From: Chlorobiota bacterium
Lineage (GTDB): Bacteria > Bacteroidota > Ignavibacteria > OLB7
Assembly (NCBI GenBank): GCA_028287785.1
Contig: JAQBOZ010000017.1
Span: forward strand, 1 to 64,000
Direction: 5' to 3'
DNA length: 64,000 nt
Translations under genes and position numbers: made by a program
In this document: one piece after another, positions 48,791-59,458 of the stretch
How positions within the stretch are numbered: the first letter of the stretch is position 1
How the letters are laid out: the number at the start of each line of letters is the position of its first letter
Notes under the pieces: generated by a model
Told to the model about the DNA's origin: nothing
Seen by the model: the letters and a program-made list of their open reading frames with translations, nothing else
Database searches by the model: none

Positions 48791-50356
48791 ATGGATAATA
48801 ATTACGATGAACATTCTTCCGACAGTGACAATCGCGGTCCCGAGGAACATGAAGGATCTGAAAGCACAATGAGCCAGACCACGGAACGAGGCGATCAGCA
48901 ACGGTTTCGCATGGAGAGGCTGGCGACCGGGGGCACATCCTCGGCGATGACCCGCGATGCCGCGCGGCTTCGTTCGGTGATGGGGCAGGCCGCCGAGCGC
49001 CCGAACGATGAACGCTCGATCCAGGCAGTTGCCGGGGATGCGACCGGCGGTATGATCCCCGAGACATCGCGGAACGCTGTCATGCCACCGCTGCCGGATC
49101 TGGATACAACCGCCGGCGCCGCAATGGCGACATCCGCGGTGGAGTCGGTGACGCAGCACGATGAGCCGGTCCCCACGAAATCCGCAACCCCGACGGGGTT
49201 GCGACCGATCGCGTCCGCCGCCGCCAAACCGCAGGCCGCCGAGAGGGCATCGGATGGCGCAACCAGACTCCGTTCGGTTGCCGTCCCTGGCGCTGCCGCT
49301 CCCGCTCCCAAAGAGGAGAAGAAAGCAACGGAACGCCCGCGAACCGCCTCCCGGTTGATGCTTGAGCCTTCTCCCGCCGGGAATATCTCCCGAAATAATT
49401 TCCGTCCGGCGGAATCGCGCGTGGCCGAGCCTCGCCCGGTGGAATCGCGTCCAGCGGAGCCTCGCGCCACTGAATCCCGGCCCGCCGAGCCCGCGCCACA
49501 GCGCGAACCGGCGGCCAGCTATGGCGAATACCGCGATGCGCCGACGGTGGCATTCGAGCCGAATTCGTATCCCTCATATTCCTCCGCGTCCGCTGTTTCG
49601 GCTAGGCCACGTGGAAGGATGTGGGCCATCGCGCTTACGGTGGTGCTGGGGACGGGGCTCGGAGTTGGGCTGTATGCGGGGGGAGGCGATCTTATTTCGA
49701 GCATCTTCGCGAACAGGAACGAGGGCGTGGTAACCGATAATCCATCGGCCGTGACGGAGCGTCCGCAGGCAGCGCAGCCCGCGCCACAACCGGCGCCGGC
49801 GGCATCTGAGGCCACGGGGCAGGCGGTTGAGGGAACGGCGCAGAATGCCGGGGTTGTTCAGGGGACTACCGCTCATCCGGCGAACACGGAGGCCGCGCCG
49901 CAGCCGGTCGCCGGCGGCGTAACGGCGGCTGATCATAACGAGATCACCACCGGATCGCGGCCGGCGGCGGAGAATCATGATGTGGCGGCGGCAAATGATA
50001 TCAGGCCGGGAAATGATCCGAAACCGATAAAGAACCAGGAAGAGAACAAGGAGAAGAAAAAGAAGCCGGCCGAAGCCGATGCGGCCAGGGAAAAAGGCTC
50101 CGACAAGGACCCCGCCAAACCATCTCCCTCGAAGTTCATGGTGCAGGTGCGCGCCACCCCCGATGAGGCCGAGGCAAATCTCCTCGCCAGGAAGCTCCGC
50201 AGCAAAGGGATGGGGAGCATCTCGGTCGTGAAATCGGAGAAGGATGGAGCGAAGGTATACCGAGTTCGATTCGGTTCGTTTGCATCGCAGAGCGAAGCGC
50301 AGTCAGCCGCGACACGCGCCGGTTATGCGAGCGTATGGGTGATCAAACAGAAGTAA
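48791..50356 (+). CDS. SPOR-domain protein with single TM and Pro/Ala/Glu-rich linker
   Basis: TM MWAIALTVVLGTGLGVGLYAGGG; C-term KFMVQVRATPDEAEANLLARKLRSKGMGSISVVKSEKDGAKVYRVRFGSFASQSEAQSAATR. Confidence 0.85.
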   Translation: MDNNYDEHSSDSDNRGPEEHEGSESTMSQTTERGDQQRFRMERLATGGTSSAMTRDAARLRSVMGQAAERPNDERSIQAVAGDATGGMIPETSRNAVMPPLPDLDTTAGAAMATSAVESVTQHDEPVPTKSATPTGLRPIASAAAKPQAAERASDGATRLRSVAVPGAAAPAPKEEKKATERPRTASRLMLEPSPAGNISRNNFRPAESRVAEPRPVESRPAEPRATESRPAEPAPQREPAASYGEYRDAPTVAFEPNSYPSYSSASAVSARPRGRMWAIALTVVLGTGLGVGLYAGGGDLISSIFANRNEGVVTDNPSAVTERPQAAQPAPQPAPAASEATGQAVEGTAQNAGVVQGTTAHPANTEAAPQPVAGGVTAADHNEITTGSRPAAENHDVAAANDIRPGNDPKPIKNQEENKEKKKKPAEADAAREKGSDKDPAKPSPSKFMVQVRATPDEAEANLLARKLRSKGMGSISVVKSEKDGAKVYRVRFGSFASQSEAQSAATRAGYASVWVIKQK

Positions 50357-50406
50357 AGAGTATTTGCGACCCCTCTTGCTTAGGTATCACACGTGACGAG
50401 CCAGAA

Positions 50407-50446
50407 GTTCGGGCCGGATCATTATCGATCCGGCCCGAACCCTTTT
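50407..50446 (+). terminator. Intrinsic terminator after the SPOR gene
   Basis: GTTCGGGCCGGATC ATTATC GATCCGGCCCGAAC CCTTTT. Confidence 0.75.
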
Positions 50447-50582
50447 CAGGGCCTCGGGATATCACCACGGCGTTCTCAATCGGTAATAAGTGGTCCGCCG
50501 GCGGGGTCGATCGATTGCTCGCGCAATGCTCTATCCCTATTTTATCCGTCTACCGGGGGCGCCAGCTAATTTCGATCACTTC

Positions 50583-51818
50583 ATGCGAATACTTCATACT
50601 GCGGACTGGCATCTGGGACGGAAACTGGAAGGTCGCAATCGTCATGACGAGCAGGAGCGCGTCATGGACGAGATCTGCCGTATCGCGGATGAGGAAGCGG
50701 TGGATGCCATCATCATCGCCGGCGATGTGTTCGATGCGTACAACCCGCCGGCGGAATCGGAATCGCTCTTCTATCGGACGATGACCCGGCTTGCCGATGG
50801 CGGACGCCGTGGCATCGTCGTCATCGCCGGCAATCACGACAGCCCGGATCGTCTTATCGCCTCCGACCCCTACGCGCGCGCGCTCGGGATAACCACGCTT
50901 GGCTATCCGAAGGACATCCCGGCCCTGTACGACGCCGGAAAAGCCCGCACGGCGTGCGTTGAATCGGCGCAATCGTTTATCCGTCTCCGCCTTCCCCGCG
51001 CCGAACGCATCCTCAATCTCCTGGCGCTCCCCTATCCCTCCGAATCCCGTCTGAAGGAACTCCTTACCGATGATGTCGCCAACGAGGAACAGGCGTCCGT
51101 GGATTACAACCGTCGCGTGCGCGAATTCATGGCACAGGGGGCCGCTCGCTTTCGCGATGGCGAGGCGAATATCGTCGCCAGCCATCTCTTCGTATCGGGA
51201 GGTCAGGAGAGCGATTCGGAGCGGCAGATCCAGGTCGGGGGCGTCTACACGGTGGAGCCGCTCAGCTTTCCGGCTTCGTCGTACGTGGCGCTTGGGCATC
51301 TGCACCGCGAGCAGGAGATGCGCGGGGTGAACGATACATGCATCCGCTACGCCGGCTCGGTGCTGCAATACAGTTTCAGCGAGGCGGGACAGAAGAAATC
51401 GGTGACGATCGTCGAGCTTCGCGATGGGAAGATCTCCCATTATCCCATTCCCCTCTCCGGTGGCCGCATGCTCCGCCGGTGGCAGATCGGCAACGGCATC
51501 GAGGAGCTGGAGCGGAGGCTGGCGGAGGTCGATGCCGCCGACTGGCTATCGGTCGCGCTTGTGCTGGATGAGCCGCTGGAGCCGGACTATCTCAACAATC
51601 TGCGACGAGCGCATCCCGGGCTGATCAACTGCACGTGCGCCTATCGGTGGGAGTCGGGGGATCCGAACGGGGCCGCTCCCGATGCCGTTCCCGTCACGAT
51701 CGAAGAGCAGTTCCGCCGGTTTGTTCGCGCCCGCTACGAGGAGCCGTGCAACGATGAAGTGCTGCGGCTTTTTCTGGAGCTGGCGGGCACCGGAGACGAG
51801 GAAACCCAGACGTCATAA
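50583..51818 (+). CDS. sbcD: Exonuclease subunit SbcD
   Basis: MRILHTADWHLGRKLEGRNRHDEQERVMDEICRIADEEAVDAIIIAGDVFDAYNPP; GNHDSPDRL. Confidence 0.95.
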   Translation: MRILHTADWHLGRKLEGRNRHDEQERVMDEICRIADEEAVDAIIIAGDVFDAYNPPAESESLFYRTMTRLADGGRRGIVVIAGNHDSPDRLIASDPYARALGITTLGYPKDIPALYDAGKARTACVESAQSFIRLRLPRAERILNLLALPYPSESRLKELLTDDVANEEQASVDYNRRVREFMAQGAARFRDGEANIVASHLFVSGGQESDSERQIQVGGVYTVEPLSFPASSYVALGHLHREQEMRGVNDTCIRYAGSVLQYSFSEAGQKKSVTIVELRDGKISHYPIPLSGGRMLRRWQIGNGIEELERRLAEVDAADWLSVALVLDEPLEPDYLNNLRRAHPGLINCTCAYRWESGDPNGAAPDAVPVTIEEQFRRFVRARYEEPCNDEVLRLFLELAGTGDEETQTS

Positions 51819-51839
51819 CGCTATCCCACGCTCATTCGA

Positions 51840-54800
51840 ATGAAGCCACTTCGCCTTCAACTTGCAGGACTGAACAGCTTTCGCGAGAAGACCTCGATCG
51901 ATTTCGAGACGCTTATGAACGGAGGGCTCTTCGGCATATTCGGCCCGACCGGCAGCGGCAAATCGACGATTCTGGACGCCATGACGCTTGCGCTCTACGG
52001 CAAGGTGCGGCGCGCGCCGGGGGGGACGCAGGGGATCATCAATATGGCGGAAAGCCGCTGCTCCGTGGCGTTCACGTTCGAGATCGGCGGCAATGGAACG
52101 CGGCAGACCTACACGATCGAGCGCCTGCTGGCCCGTACCAAGGCGGGAGGGATCGAGACCAGGCGGATGCGCCTGATGGAGCATCGCGACGGCGAACTGG
52201 TGCCGGTCAGCGAGAAGAAGAGCGAGCTGAAGGAGATCATTCAGGAGATCATCGGCATCAACGCCGAGGATTTTCTCCGGGCTGTGGTGCTTCCGCAGGG
52301 AGCGTTCGCGGAGTTCCTTTCGCTGGAATCGCGCGAGCGGAGCGCGGTGCTGCAACGGCTGTTCAATCTCCATCACTTCGGCGATCGCCTGAGCATACAG
52401 TTGAAACAGCGCCAGACGGAGATGCAGAAGGGACGCGCGGAGGTGGAGGGGAGAATGCACGAGCTCAGGGCGTACGATGATGACGCGGTGACGGCTCACG
52501 AACAGGCGGAGCAGCATGCCGCCGATCATCTTGCCACGATCCGGCGCGAGGTGATCGAACGGGAGAAGCTCCATGCCGATCTCCTGGCGCTCCACGGTCT
52601 GCTGATCGAACAGCGCGATCTGCTGGCGACGGAAGCGGCATGGAGCCTGCGCGAGCACGAGCTTCACGAGCTGCGATCGCGCATGGAACGGGCCGATCGC
52701 GGTCGGCTTGTGGAGCCGGCCATCAACGTGCTGGACCTTGCCGCGCGGCGTTGCGCCGAGTCGAACGCGCGGCATCGGGAGGCCGTCAGCCAGAACGATT
52801 TCATCATCAATCAGCTCGCCGCCGCCCGGCTTCTGTTCGACAGGGCCACGCTCGACTACCCGGAAGTGTTCAACGTGCTCTGCCAGGAGATCGCGGAGCT
52901 TGACGCGATCCGGCGGGAGGAATCGCGGCTGTTCGAGAACCGCGAACGACTGCAATTGATGCATGCCGAGCTGCCGGAGCTCCTCCGGCACCACGAGGCG
53001 ATGGAGGCGGAGCACCGGACGGTCGCGGCGGATGTCGAGGAGATGGAGCGGCTGATGCGGGAGTGGGAGCGGGAGGCGGAGGAGCATATGATCGCTCCCG
53101 ATGAGCGCGCGCTGCTCGCTGGGATGAGCCGTCTGCTTCAGAGCATTGCCGGCATCGGTGAGCAGATCGCGCGGAAGGAGGAGGAGATCGCGCGGCTCGA
53201 ACTGACGATATCCTCGGGGCGCGGCACGTCGAGCGCCGCCGACCGGGAGGAAGCCGCGGCCCTGGCGGAAGTGGAGCGTATCGGCGGGGAGAGGGAGCGC
53301 GCGAAGGCCGGGCAGGAACGTGCCAGAGCCGAACAGGAACATCTCCGGAACAGGTATGTGACGCTGAACAGAGCCTTGAGCGATATCAACGCGCAGGAGC
53401 ATCTGGCCGGTATCCACGACGCGGATCTGAAGAGTCAGACGGAGCGCCTGACGGCATTCCAGCAGGCACTGGAGCAGGAGATGCTCCATTTGAAGGAGGC
53501 CCGATCGCACGAATCGAACAACCTCATGGAGCTTGAGAACATCAGGACTCTGAGAGATGAGGCGCGCAGGAAATCATCGCTCGCATCGCTTGCCCTGCAT
53601 CTTCATACTGGATCTCCCTGCCTCCTCTGCGGCTCCCTGGATCATCCCACGCCCCATGTGCCCGAGGAGCGCCTGTCGACGGAGATCGAATCGCTCGATG
53701 CCGAGCTTGCGCGGCTGGAGGGGAAGGTGAGGGAATGCGAGATAACGTGCAGGCATATCGAACGCTCGGTCGCGGCCGCCGAGAATGCCTCGGAAACGGC
53801 CACGGCAACGTTGGAGAGCCTGACGGCAAAGCGGGATGCCGTGCGCGCCCGCATCGAGGAGCTGCTTGGCTCGGTCGTCGCCGAACCGCTGATTGCCACA
53901 AGCGACGCGTTGAGAGCGCTGATCGATGAGGTGGTTGTTGAGGGAACGATAAAGACCGAGGCGGTGGACTCTCTGAGCGCGCGACTTCATGAGCTGGAGG
54001 ATATCTCCCTGCAAGCCGAGCGGGAGCGGAGCCGTATCGCGGAGCAGCGGGCCGGTCGCGACGCGGAGTTTGCGCGGGACCGCGACCGGCTGGAGCGGGA
54101 GATTGCGGCGCTGCGCCAACTGCGCGATCAACGCCAGTCGATATCGCACGACATCGCCTCGCTCTCCGGCGGCCGTACCGCCGCCGATATCGAAGAACGT
54201 TTTGTGGAGGTCGAGCGGCACGATCACGCGCTGGCCGAAACGCGCGCCCGCATCGCGTCGAAGCGCGAGGAACAGGGTCGGGCGAGGCTGAACCTGGCCC
54301 GTATCGAAGCGATGCGGGAGGAGGGACGGCGGAACGCGATGGACGCCGAGAGCGAGGCGCGCGCGCTGGAGGGGGAGATCCTCAGACAGACCACGGAGGT
54401 TGCCTCCCGCATCGCGGCGCTTGTTCCGGAAATCGAACGGCGGGAACGTGTGGCGGTGCTGATCTCCGGTCGGGAGCTGCGCCGGAACAGGATCAAGGAG
54501 GAGTTCGATCGGGCGAAGCTCCGCTATGATGCCGCGCATACCGAGGCGCAGGTGAAACAGGGGGCGGTGGATGAGGCCTGGAAGGAGTTCTGCCGGGAGG
54601 ATGCCGCATGGAAGGAGGCCGATCGCGTATGCCGCGAGCGGTTGATCGAGCATGGGTTTGCCGGCACGGAGGAGGTGCGGGAAAGCATCCTTCCCGATGA
54701 GGAATTGCGCGGGCTTCGGAGTCGCGCGGAGCAGATCGCCATGGAACATGAGCGGCGCCTTCGCCGGATGGAGGAGCTTTCACTGTCGATCGCCGACCGG

Positions 54801-55478
54801 ACGCTGGCCGACGAAGAACTCCGCGAGCGCGAACAGGAGTTGACCGACGCCCAGGGGAGGGAGGAATCGGCAACGCTTGCGCTTGGCGGCGCCCGCGAAA
54901 AACTGAGGGAATGTCGCGAGAAGAACCAGGAGTGGCGGAAGGTGAGCCTGGATGATCGTGAGAACGCCGGGAAGCTGGCGACCATGGATCAACTGGGTCG
55001 CTATATCCGCGCGAACGCGTTCGTCGATTATCTCGCCAACGAGCGGCTTGTGGAGATCTGCCGTCGCGCGTCGGTGCAGCTTGCCACCCTCACCGGCGGG
55101 CGCCTGGCGATTGGAGCGCGTCCGAAGGATGGGTTCCACATTCGGGACAACGGCAACGGCGGCGGCGAACGCGCCCCCAGCACGCTTTCCGGCGGCGAGA
55201 CCTTTCTCGTCTCGCTTTCCCTTGCTCTCGCGCTCTCCGATACCATTCAGATGGGGCGCGCCCCGCTGGAATTCTTCTTCCTTGATGAGGGTTTCGGCAC
55301 GCTCGACAACGATCTGCTGGATACCGTCATGAACTCGCTCGACCGGCTCCGCTCGGAGAACCGGGCAATCGGCGTTATCTCGCATGTGGCGCAGCTTCGC
55401 GAGCGGATACCGCGTCGGTTGATCGTAACCCCCGCCGATGAGCGGCGCGGCTCGACCGTGCGCTACGAAATGGTCTGA
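51840..55478 (+). CDS. sbcC: AAA/SMC-like ATPase, exonuclease subunit SbcC
   Basis: MKPLRLQLAGLNSFREKTSIDFE..GIFGPTGSGKSTILDAMTLALYG; coiled coils around SPCLLCGS zinc hook; LSGGETFLVSLSLALALSD. Confidence 0.95.
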   Translation: MKPLRLQLAGLNSFREKTSIDFETLMNGGLFGIFGPTGSGKSTILDAMTLALYGKVRRAPGGTQGIINMAESRCSVAFTFEIGGNGTRQTYTIERLLARTKAGGIETRRMRLMEHRDGELVPVSEKKSELKEIIQEIIGINAEDFLRAVVLPQGAFAEFLSLESRERSAVLQRLFNLHHFGDRLSIQLKQRQTEMQKGRAEVEGRMHELRAYDDDAVTAHEQAEQHAADHLATIRREVIEREKLHADLLALHGLLIEQRDLLATEAAWSLREHELHELRSRMERADRGRLVEPAINVLDLAARRCAESNARHREAVSQNDFIINQLAAARLLFDRATLDYPEVFNVLCQEIAELDAIRREESRLFENRERLQLMHAELPELLRHHEAMEAEHRTVAADVEEMERLMREWEREAEEHMIAPDERALLAGMSRLLQSIAGIGEQIARKEEEIARLELTISSGRGTSSAADREEAAALAEVERIGGERERAKAGQERARAEQEHLRNRYVTLNRALSDINAQEHLAGIHDADLKSQTERLTAFQQALEQEMLHLKEARSHESNNLMELENIRTLRDEARRKSSLASLALHLHTGSPCLLCGSLDHPTPHVPEERLSTEIESLDAELARLEGKVRECEITCRHIERSVAAAENASETATATLESLTAKRDAVRARIEELLGSVVAEPLIATSDALRALIDEVVVEGTIKTEAVDSLSARLHELEDISLQAERERSRIAEQRAGRDAEFARDRDRLEREIAALRQLRDQRQSISHDIASLSGGRTAADIEERFVEVERHDHALAETRARIASKREEQGRARLNLARIEAMREEGRRNAMDAESEARALEGEILRQTTEVASRIAALVPEIERRERVAVLISGRELRRNRIKEEFDRAKLRYDAAHTEAQVKQGAVDEAWKEFCREDAAWKEADRVCRERLIEHGFAGTEEVRESILPDEELRGLRSRAEQIAMEHERRLRRMEELSLSIADRTLADEELREREQELTDAQGREESATLALGGAREKLRECREKNQEWRKVSLDDRENAGKLATMDQLGRYIRANAFVDYLANERLVEICRRASVQLATLTGGRLAIGARPKDGFHIRDNGNGGGERAPSTLSGGETFLVSLSLALALSDTIQMGRAPLEFFFLDEGFGTLDNDLLDTVMNSLDRLRSENRAIGVISHVAQLRERIPRRLIVTPADERRGSTVRYEMV

Positions 55479-55532
55479 CGATGTGCGGCATAGCTTGCAT
55501 TTTTCAATCACATTCATCCTAGTTCGGAATCC

Positions 55533-56258
55533 ATGATAACTGTGGTAACGATAGACTTCTGGAACACCCTCTTCGATCACACGGGAGGCGTGCCGCGCAA
55601 TCTTGCGCGCAAGGCGGCTCTTGCCGGCGCGGTTGCCTCATCCGGGAATCTCTGCGAGCCGGCAACGCTGGAGAGGGCCTATGAGGGGGTCTGGGAGTAC
55701 TTTGACGATCACTGGCTGAACCGCCAGCGCACGCCGACCTCGGAGGAAATGGTCAGGGAGATGTGCCGCCAGGCGAATATCACTCTTCCCGAGTCGGTGG
55801 TGATGGAAGTGGCCGAGAGCTTTTCGCGCGGCATCCTGGATCATCCTCCGTCACTGCTCCCCGGCGTGGATGCGGCTCTGGAGTTCCTGGCCTCCCGTGC
55901 AAAACTGGCGGTGATTTCCGATACGGCGTTCTCCGGCGGCGCGGTACTCCGCGAGGTGATGGAGGGCGCGGGGATCGCGAAATACTTCAGCGCATATGTG
56001 TTCAGCGACGAAACCGGGGTTGCCAAGCCGCACCCGGAGGCATTCCAGGCCGCGTTGGGCGCTCTGAACGCCCAGCCCCGGGAGGCGATGCATATCGGCG
56101 ATATCGAGCGCACGGATATCCGGGGCGCCAAGAATGCCGGCATGAAGGCGATACTCTACCGCGGAGGGAACGAGCCCTCCAAATACGCCGAAGAGTCGAC
56201 GATGGCGGATCTGGTGATGGATCATTGGGATGAAATGGGCGCGGATGCGCTGGCATGA
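55533..56258 (+). CDS. HAD family hydrolase
   Basis: VTIDFWNTLFDHTGG; KLAVISDTAFSGG; VFSDETGVAKPHPEAFQAAL; MHIGDIERTDIRGAKNAGMKAILYRGG. Confidence 0.9.
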   Translation: MITVVTIDFWNTLFDHTGGVPRNLARKAALAGAVASSGNLCEPATLERAYEGVWEYFDDHWLNRQRTPTSEEMVREMCRQANITLPESVVMEVAESFSRGILDHPPSLLPGVDAALEFLASRAKLAVISDTAFSGGAVLREVMEGAGIAKYFSAYVFSDETGVAKPHPEAFQAALGALNAQPREAMHIGDIERTDIRGAKNAGMKAILYRGGNEPSKYAEESTMADLVMDHWDEMGADALA

Positions 56259-56546
56259 TCTGCAAAGGGGAAGGGGGCGGCACGATAAGTGTAACGGAGT
56301 CAGGTATAGAGGCGGTGATGTCGATCAGCTCTGAACGATTTCGCGTGACAGCGAGGTGATCATTACGAGCGAGGTGCTACATTTGCCCGTCGTTGTGGAT
56401 TCACGTCGCCCGCGTGGTTTCCATGGTAGCGATTCCCTACATCGCTATCCGGTTCAGGATGATGAATAAGCCAATGGAATAACGCGGGCTCGATGTAAGC
56501 CGACGCTGATCGGGCCGGTTGTACCTGTGGCAACGAGGTTAATGAA

Positions 56547-57098
56547 GTGACGCGAAGAAACCTCAATAATATCAGCGAAGACGAGTTGATCTCGCTGCTC
56601 AGGCAACGGGAACAGTCGGTTGTCGGGGTGCTGTATGATCGATATTCCGGCGCTCTGTATCGAATGATTTATCGGGTCGTGCATTCGGATGAGATAGCGG
56701 AGGATGTTCTTCAGGAGACGTTCACGAAGATATGGACCGAGTTCGCGTCATATGATACATCGAAGGGCAAACTCTTTACATGGATGGCCCGCATAGGGCG
56801 GAATCTGGCGCTTGACAAGATCAAGTCAAGGGATCACAGGAACGCTCTGAAAAACCAGGAGATTGATAGCGTCGTACCTCTTATAGACAGTGAATTGAAC
56901 AGCGTCTATAATGCCGACCGGATCGGGCTTGCCGAGATCGTCCGCTCGTTGAGGCCGGAGCAGGAGGAACTTGTTGAACTGATCTACTTTCAGGGCTATA
57001 CACAGGCCGAGGCATCCGATCAACTGGGGATTCCACTGGGCACGGTTAAGACCAGACTACGTGCCGCGATAAACATTATCAGAAAAATCTTCGAATAG
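56547..57098 (+). CDS. RNA polymerase sigma-70 family (ECF) factor
   Basis: VLYDRYSGALYRMIYRVVHSDEIAEDVLQETFTKIW; LVELIYFQGYTQAEASDQLGIPLGTVKTRLRAAI. Confidence 0.93.
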   Translation: MTRRNLNNISEDELISLLRQREQSVVGVLYDRYSGALYRMIYRVVHSDEIAEDVLQETFTKIWTEFASYDTSKGKLFTWMARIGRNLALDKIKSRDHRNALKNQEIDSVVPLIDSELNSVYNADRIGLAEIVRSLRPEQEELVELIYFQGYTQAEASDQLGIPLGTVKTRLRAAINIIRKIFE

Positions 57099-57914
57099 GT
57101 GGACATCAACGAGTACATATCGTCGGGTATTCTCGAACTGTACGTGGCCGGAGCGCTCGCGCCTGATGAAATGCTCGACGTTGAGCGGATGGCCGAACAG
57201 CACCCCCAGGTCCGGGAGGAGATTGCCGCGATTGAAAAGGTTGTCCAGGCGTTGGTAAGCTCCCAGGCGAGAAATCCGCGGCCGGAGCTTCGCGCCCGAA
57301 TACTCGACAAGATCGGCGATGGCGATGAGAGCGCCTCCATTCATCAGCTCGATACACGTCCGGAACCCGCGCCCCGGCCGGCAGGAACCAGCATGCGATA
57401 TCTTCTTGCCGCCTCTCTGGTGTTTACCCTGCTCAGCGCATCGGCCGCCGGATATTTCGGGTATCGATGGAATCAGACCAGCAATCAGCTGGCGGCGGTT
57501 ATCAATGAGAAGGATCAGATCGCGGGCGATCGCCAGTTGCTTAAAACACGGCTCGATCGATCAAGCAGCGATCTGGCCCTGCTGCGCGATACCGAGAGCC
57601 GCGTCGTTGATCTGAAGGGGCTGCCGATCGCGGCCGATGCCCACGCCAGGGTCTACTGGAACCCACGTACATCGCGGGTGATGCTCGACAAGGGAAGCCT
57701 TCCCGAACCGCCGGCCGGACATCAGTACCAGCTCTGGGCGATTGCCAAAAGCGGGCCGGTGGACGATGGCGTGATCGTAAAGGCAGCCGATGCCACGGGA
57801 TTCCAGCAGATGAAGGATGTGGCCGCCGCCGATGCCTTTGCCATTACGCTCGAACCGGAGGGGGGAAGCCCGACTCCCACGCTTGACAGGATGTATGTGA
57901 TGGGAAAACTCTAG
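57099..57914 (+). CDS. Anti-sigma factor, RskA-like C-terminal domain
   Basis: GTG start directly after the sigma stop; SSGILELYVAGALAPDEMLDVERMAEQHPQVREEI; TM; ARVYWNPRTSRVMLDKGSLPEPPAGHQYQLWAIAKSGPVDDGV. Confidence 0.88.
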   Translation: MDINEYISSGILELYVAGALAPDEMLDVERMAEQHPQVREEIAAIEKVVQALVSSQARNPRPELRARILDKIGDGDESASIHQLDTRPEPAPRPAGTSMRYLLAASLVFTLLSASAAGYFGYRWNQTSNQLAAVINEKDQIAGDRQLLKTRLDRSSSDLALLRDTESRVVDLKGLPIAADAHARVYWNPRTSRVMLDKGSLPEPPAGHQYQLWAIAKSGPVDDGVIVKAADATGFQQMKDVAAADAFAITLEPEGGSPTPTLDRMYVMGKL

Positions 57915-58020
57915 AACAATTCGAGCCACGGGCGATCCGCTCGTGGCTGCCAGGGGCTTTAAGAATACACGGACTGTTGAACAATGCCACCGATGACGTT
58001 GTTCAATAGTCTGTCAGACG

Positions 58021-58058
58021 AAAAAGGCGGGATGGACCAGTTCCACCCCGCCTTTTTA
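58021..58058. terminator. Bidirectional intrinsic terminator
   Basis: AAAAAGGCGGGATGGA CCAGT TCCACCCCGCCTTTTT between convergent genes. Confidence 0.85.
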
Positions 58059-58075
58059 TAATTCCGGCCGCACGA

Positions 58076-59296
58076 TTATTTCGTGAGGGACATCGTTTTC
58101 GTTTCGGAGTAGCCGCCGGAAACAAGCCGGTAGAGATAGTTGCCGCTCGGCAGATCGGAACCGTCGAACGTCACGGAGTACGATCCGGCCGGCAGGTTTT
58201 CATCCTTCAGCACCTTGACCTCTCCTCCCTCGGCGTTGAACACCGTCAGCCTGGTCTGGCCGGCCTTCGGAAGGGTGAATGAAATAACCGTCTGGGTCGA
58301 GAACGGGTTCGGCCGGTTGGCTTCGAGCTGATAGCCGAGCGACTCGGACGCCGCCGGATGTTCGCTCGACTGCCTTGTGTCGAGCGTCGGACCCTCCAGC
58401 GTATCGCTCCCCGACGGGGTCTGCTGCTTGGTTGTGGTAACGATCGTCACTCTGGAACGGGTGCCGTTGGTCGCGGTATCGCGGCCGATCCGCACCAGCG
58501 TCCGGCTGTTGCCCCCTTCAATCACTCTGACGCTGTCGTTCCCCATCACCATTACTCTCTCCCTGGCGATCATCGGTTTTGTTCCATCGGCGTTGAGCGG
58601 CATCCCCAGCGAATCGGAGGTGATGACCTCCACCCTGACATCGCCATTCTCCCCCGGATCATTCAGCATGACATGGTCCTGCGTGGAATCGATGGTGGTG
58701 CGAACGATCACCGTGCTGGTGCACTTGAACTTGCCGAGCTTCGCGAGCGCCCCGTGACAGACGCTGGAATCGTTCATGACGATCACCGTGCGTACTGTTC
58801 CATTCCCCATTCCCGAGTCGGGGATAAGGGACATCGAAATCTCTCCCACTCCCGGCAGCGTCATATGCCGGATGTTGGAATCGACCTGGAGGAGATTGCC
58901 GTTGGCATCCTCGATGGATTTCCGCACATGTTCCATCTCCGCCTTCATCTCCGCCGCAAGCCCCGCGGTATCGCCATTGATAATGATCTGCCGCTGAATC
59001 CCGCGCATCTGCTTCTGAACGTCCTTGTTGATCCGCCGCAGCTCGATCTTCAACTGCCTGGCCTCCCTGTTCTGCATCCGCAGTTCGGTTCGCAATGAAT
59101 CGATATCGGGGAGATCATCCGCATTCATCTGTTCGATGATCAGCATCGAATCGTTCGATAGTATCTGCGGGGCGTTGCCGTTCCGGATGATAATGGTCCG
59201 TTCCTCGCGGCGCACCGGCGCCTTGCTGCTCTGCGCCAGCACCGGCATGGTTGCGGCCAGGGCGAGGGCGGCCATTACTGCTGTAGTCGATTTCAT
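58076..59296 (-). CDS. Secreted T9SS type A sorting domain-containing protein
   Basis: MKSTTAVMAALALAATMPVLAQ; C-term LEANRPNPFSTQTVISFTLPKAGQTRLTVFNAEGGEVKVLKDENLPAGSYSVTFDGSDLPSGNYLYRLVSGGYSETKTMSLTK. Confidence 0.9.
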   Translation of the reverse strand: MKSTTAVMAALALAATMPVLAQSSKAPVRREERTIIIRNGNAPQILSNDSMLIIEQMNADDLPDIDSLRTELRMQNREARQLKIELRRINKDVQKQMRGIQRQIIINGDTAGLAAEMKAEMEHVRKSIEDANGNLLQVDSNIRHMTLPGVGEISMSLIPDSGMGNGTVRTVIVMNDSSVCHGALAKLGKFKCTSTVIVRTTIDSTQDHVMLNDPGENGDVRVEVITSDSLGMPLNADGTKPMIARERVMVMGNDSVRVIEGGNSRTLVRIGRDTATNGTRSRVTIVTTTKQQTPSGSDTLEGPTLDTRQSSEHPAASESLGYQLEANRPNPFSTQTVISFTLPKAGQTRLTVFNAEGGEVKVLKDENLPAGSYSVTFDGSDLPSGNYLYRLVSGGYSETKTMSLTK

Positions 59297-59458
59297 TGAT
59301 AAGCCTCCCATTGGTTGACTGTGGAAATTCAGGTATTGTGCATTTCGAGCGTTGGGACGGCGCCGTGATAACTCTGTTCCGTTGAAGTTCGGGATGGAAC
59401 ATCTTGGCGGGACCCCCGTCTCAAGCCACAATTACAGTTGATGAGAGTTGCGTAGTTC

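Noticed and set aside
49608-49623. CCACGTGGAA-containing sequence as another parS
   Set aside because: Only the CACGTG core matches; outer positions are wrong and it lies within a coding sequence.
51813-54749. Long minus ORFs (565 and 391 aa)
   Set aside because: Antisense shadows of sbcC.
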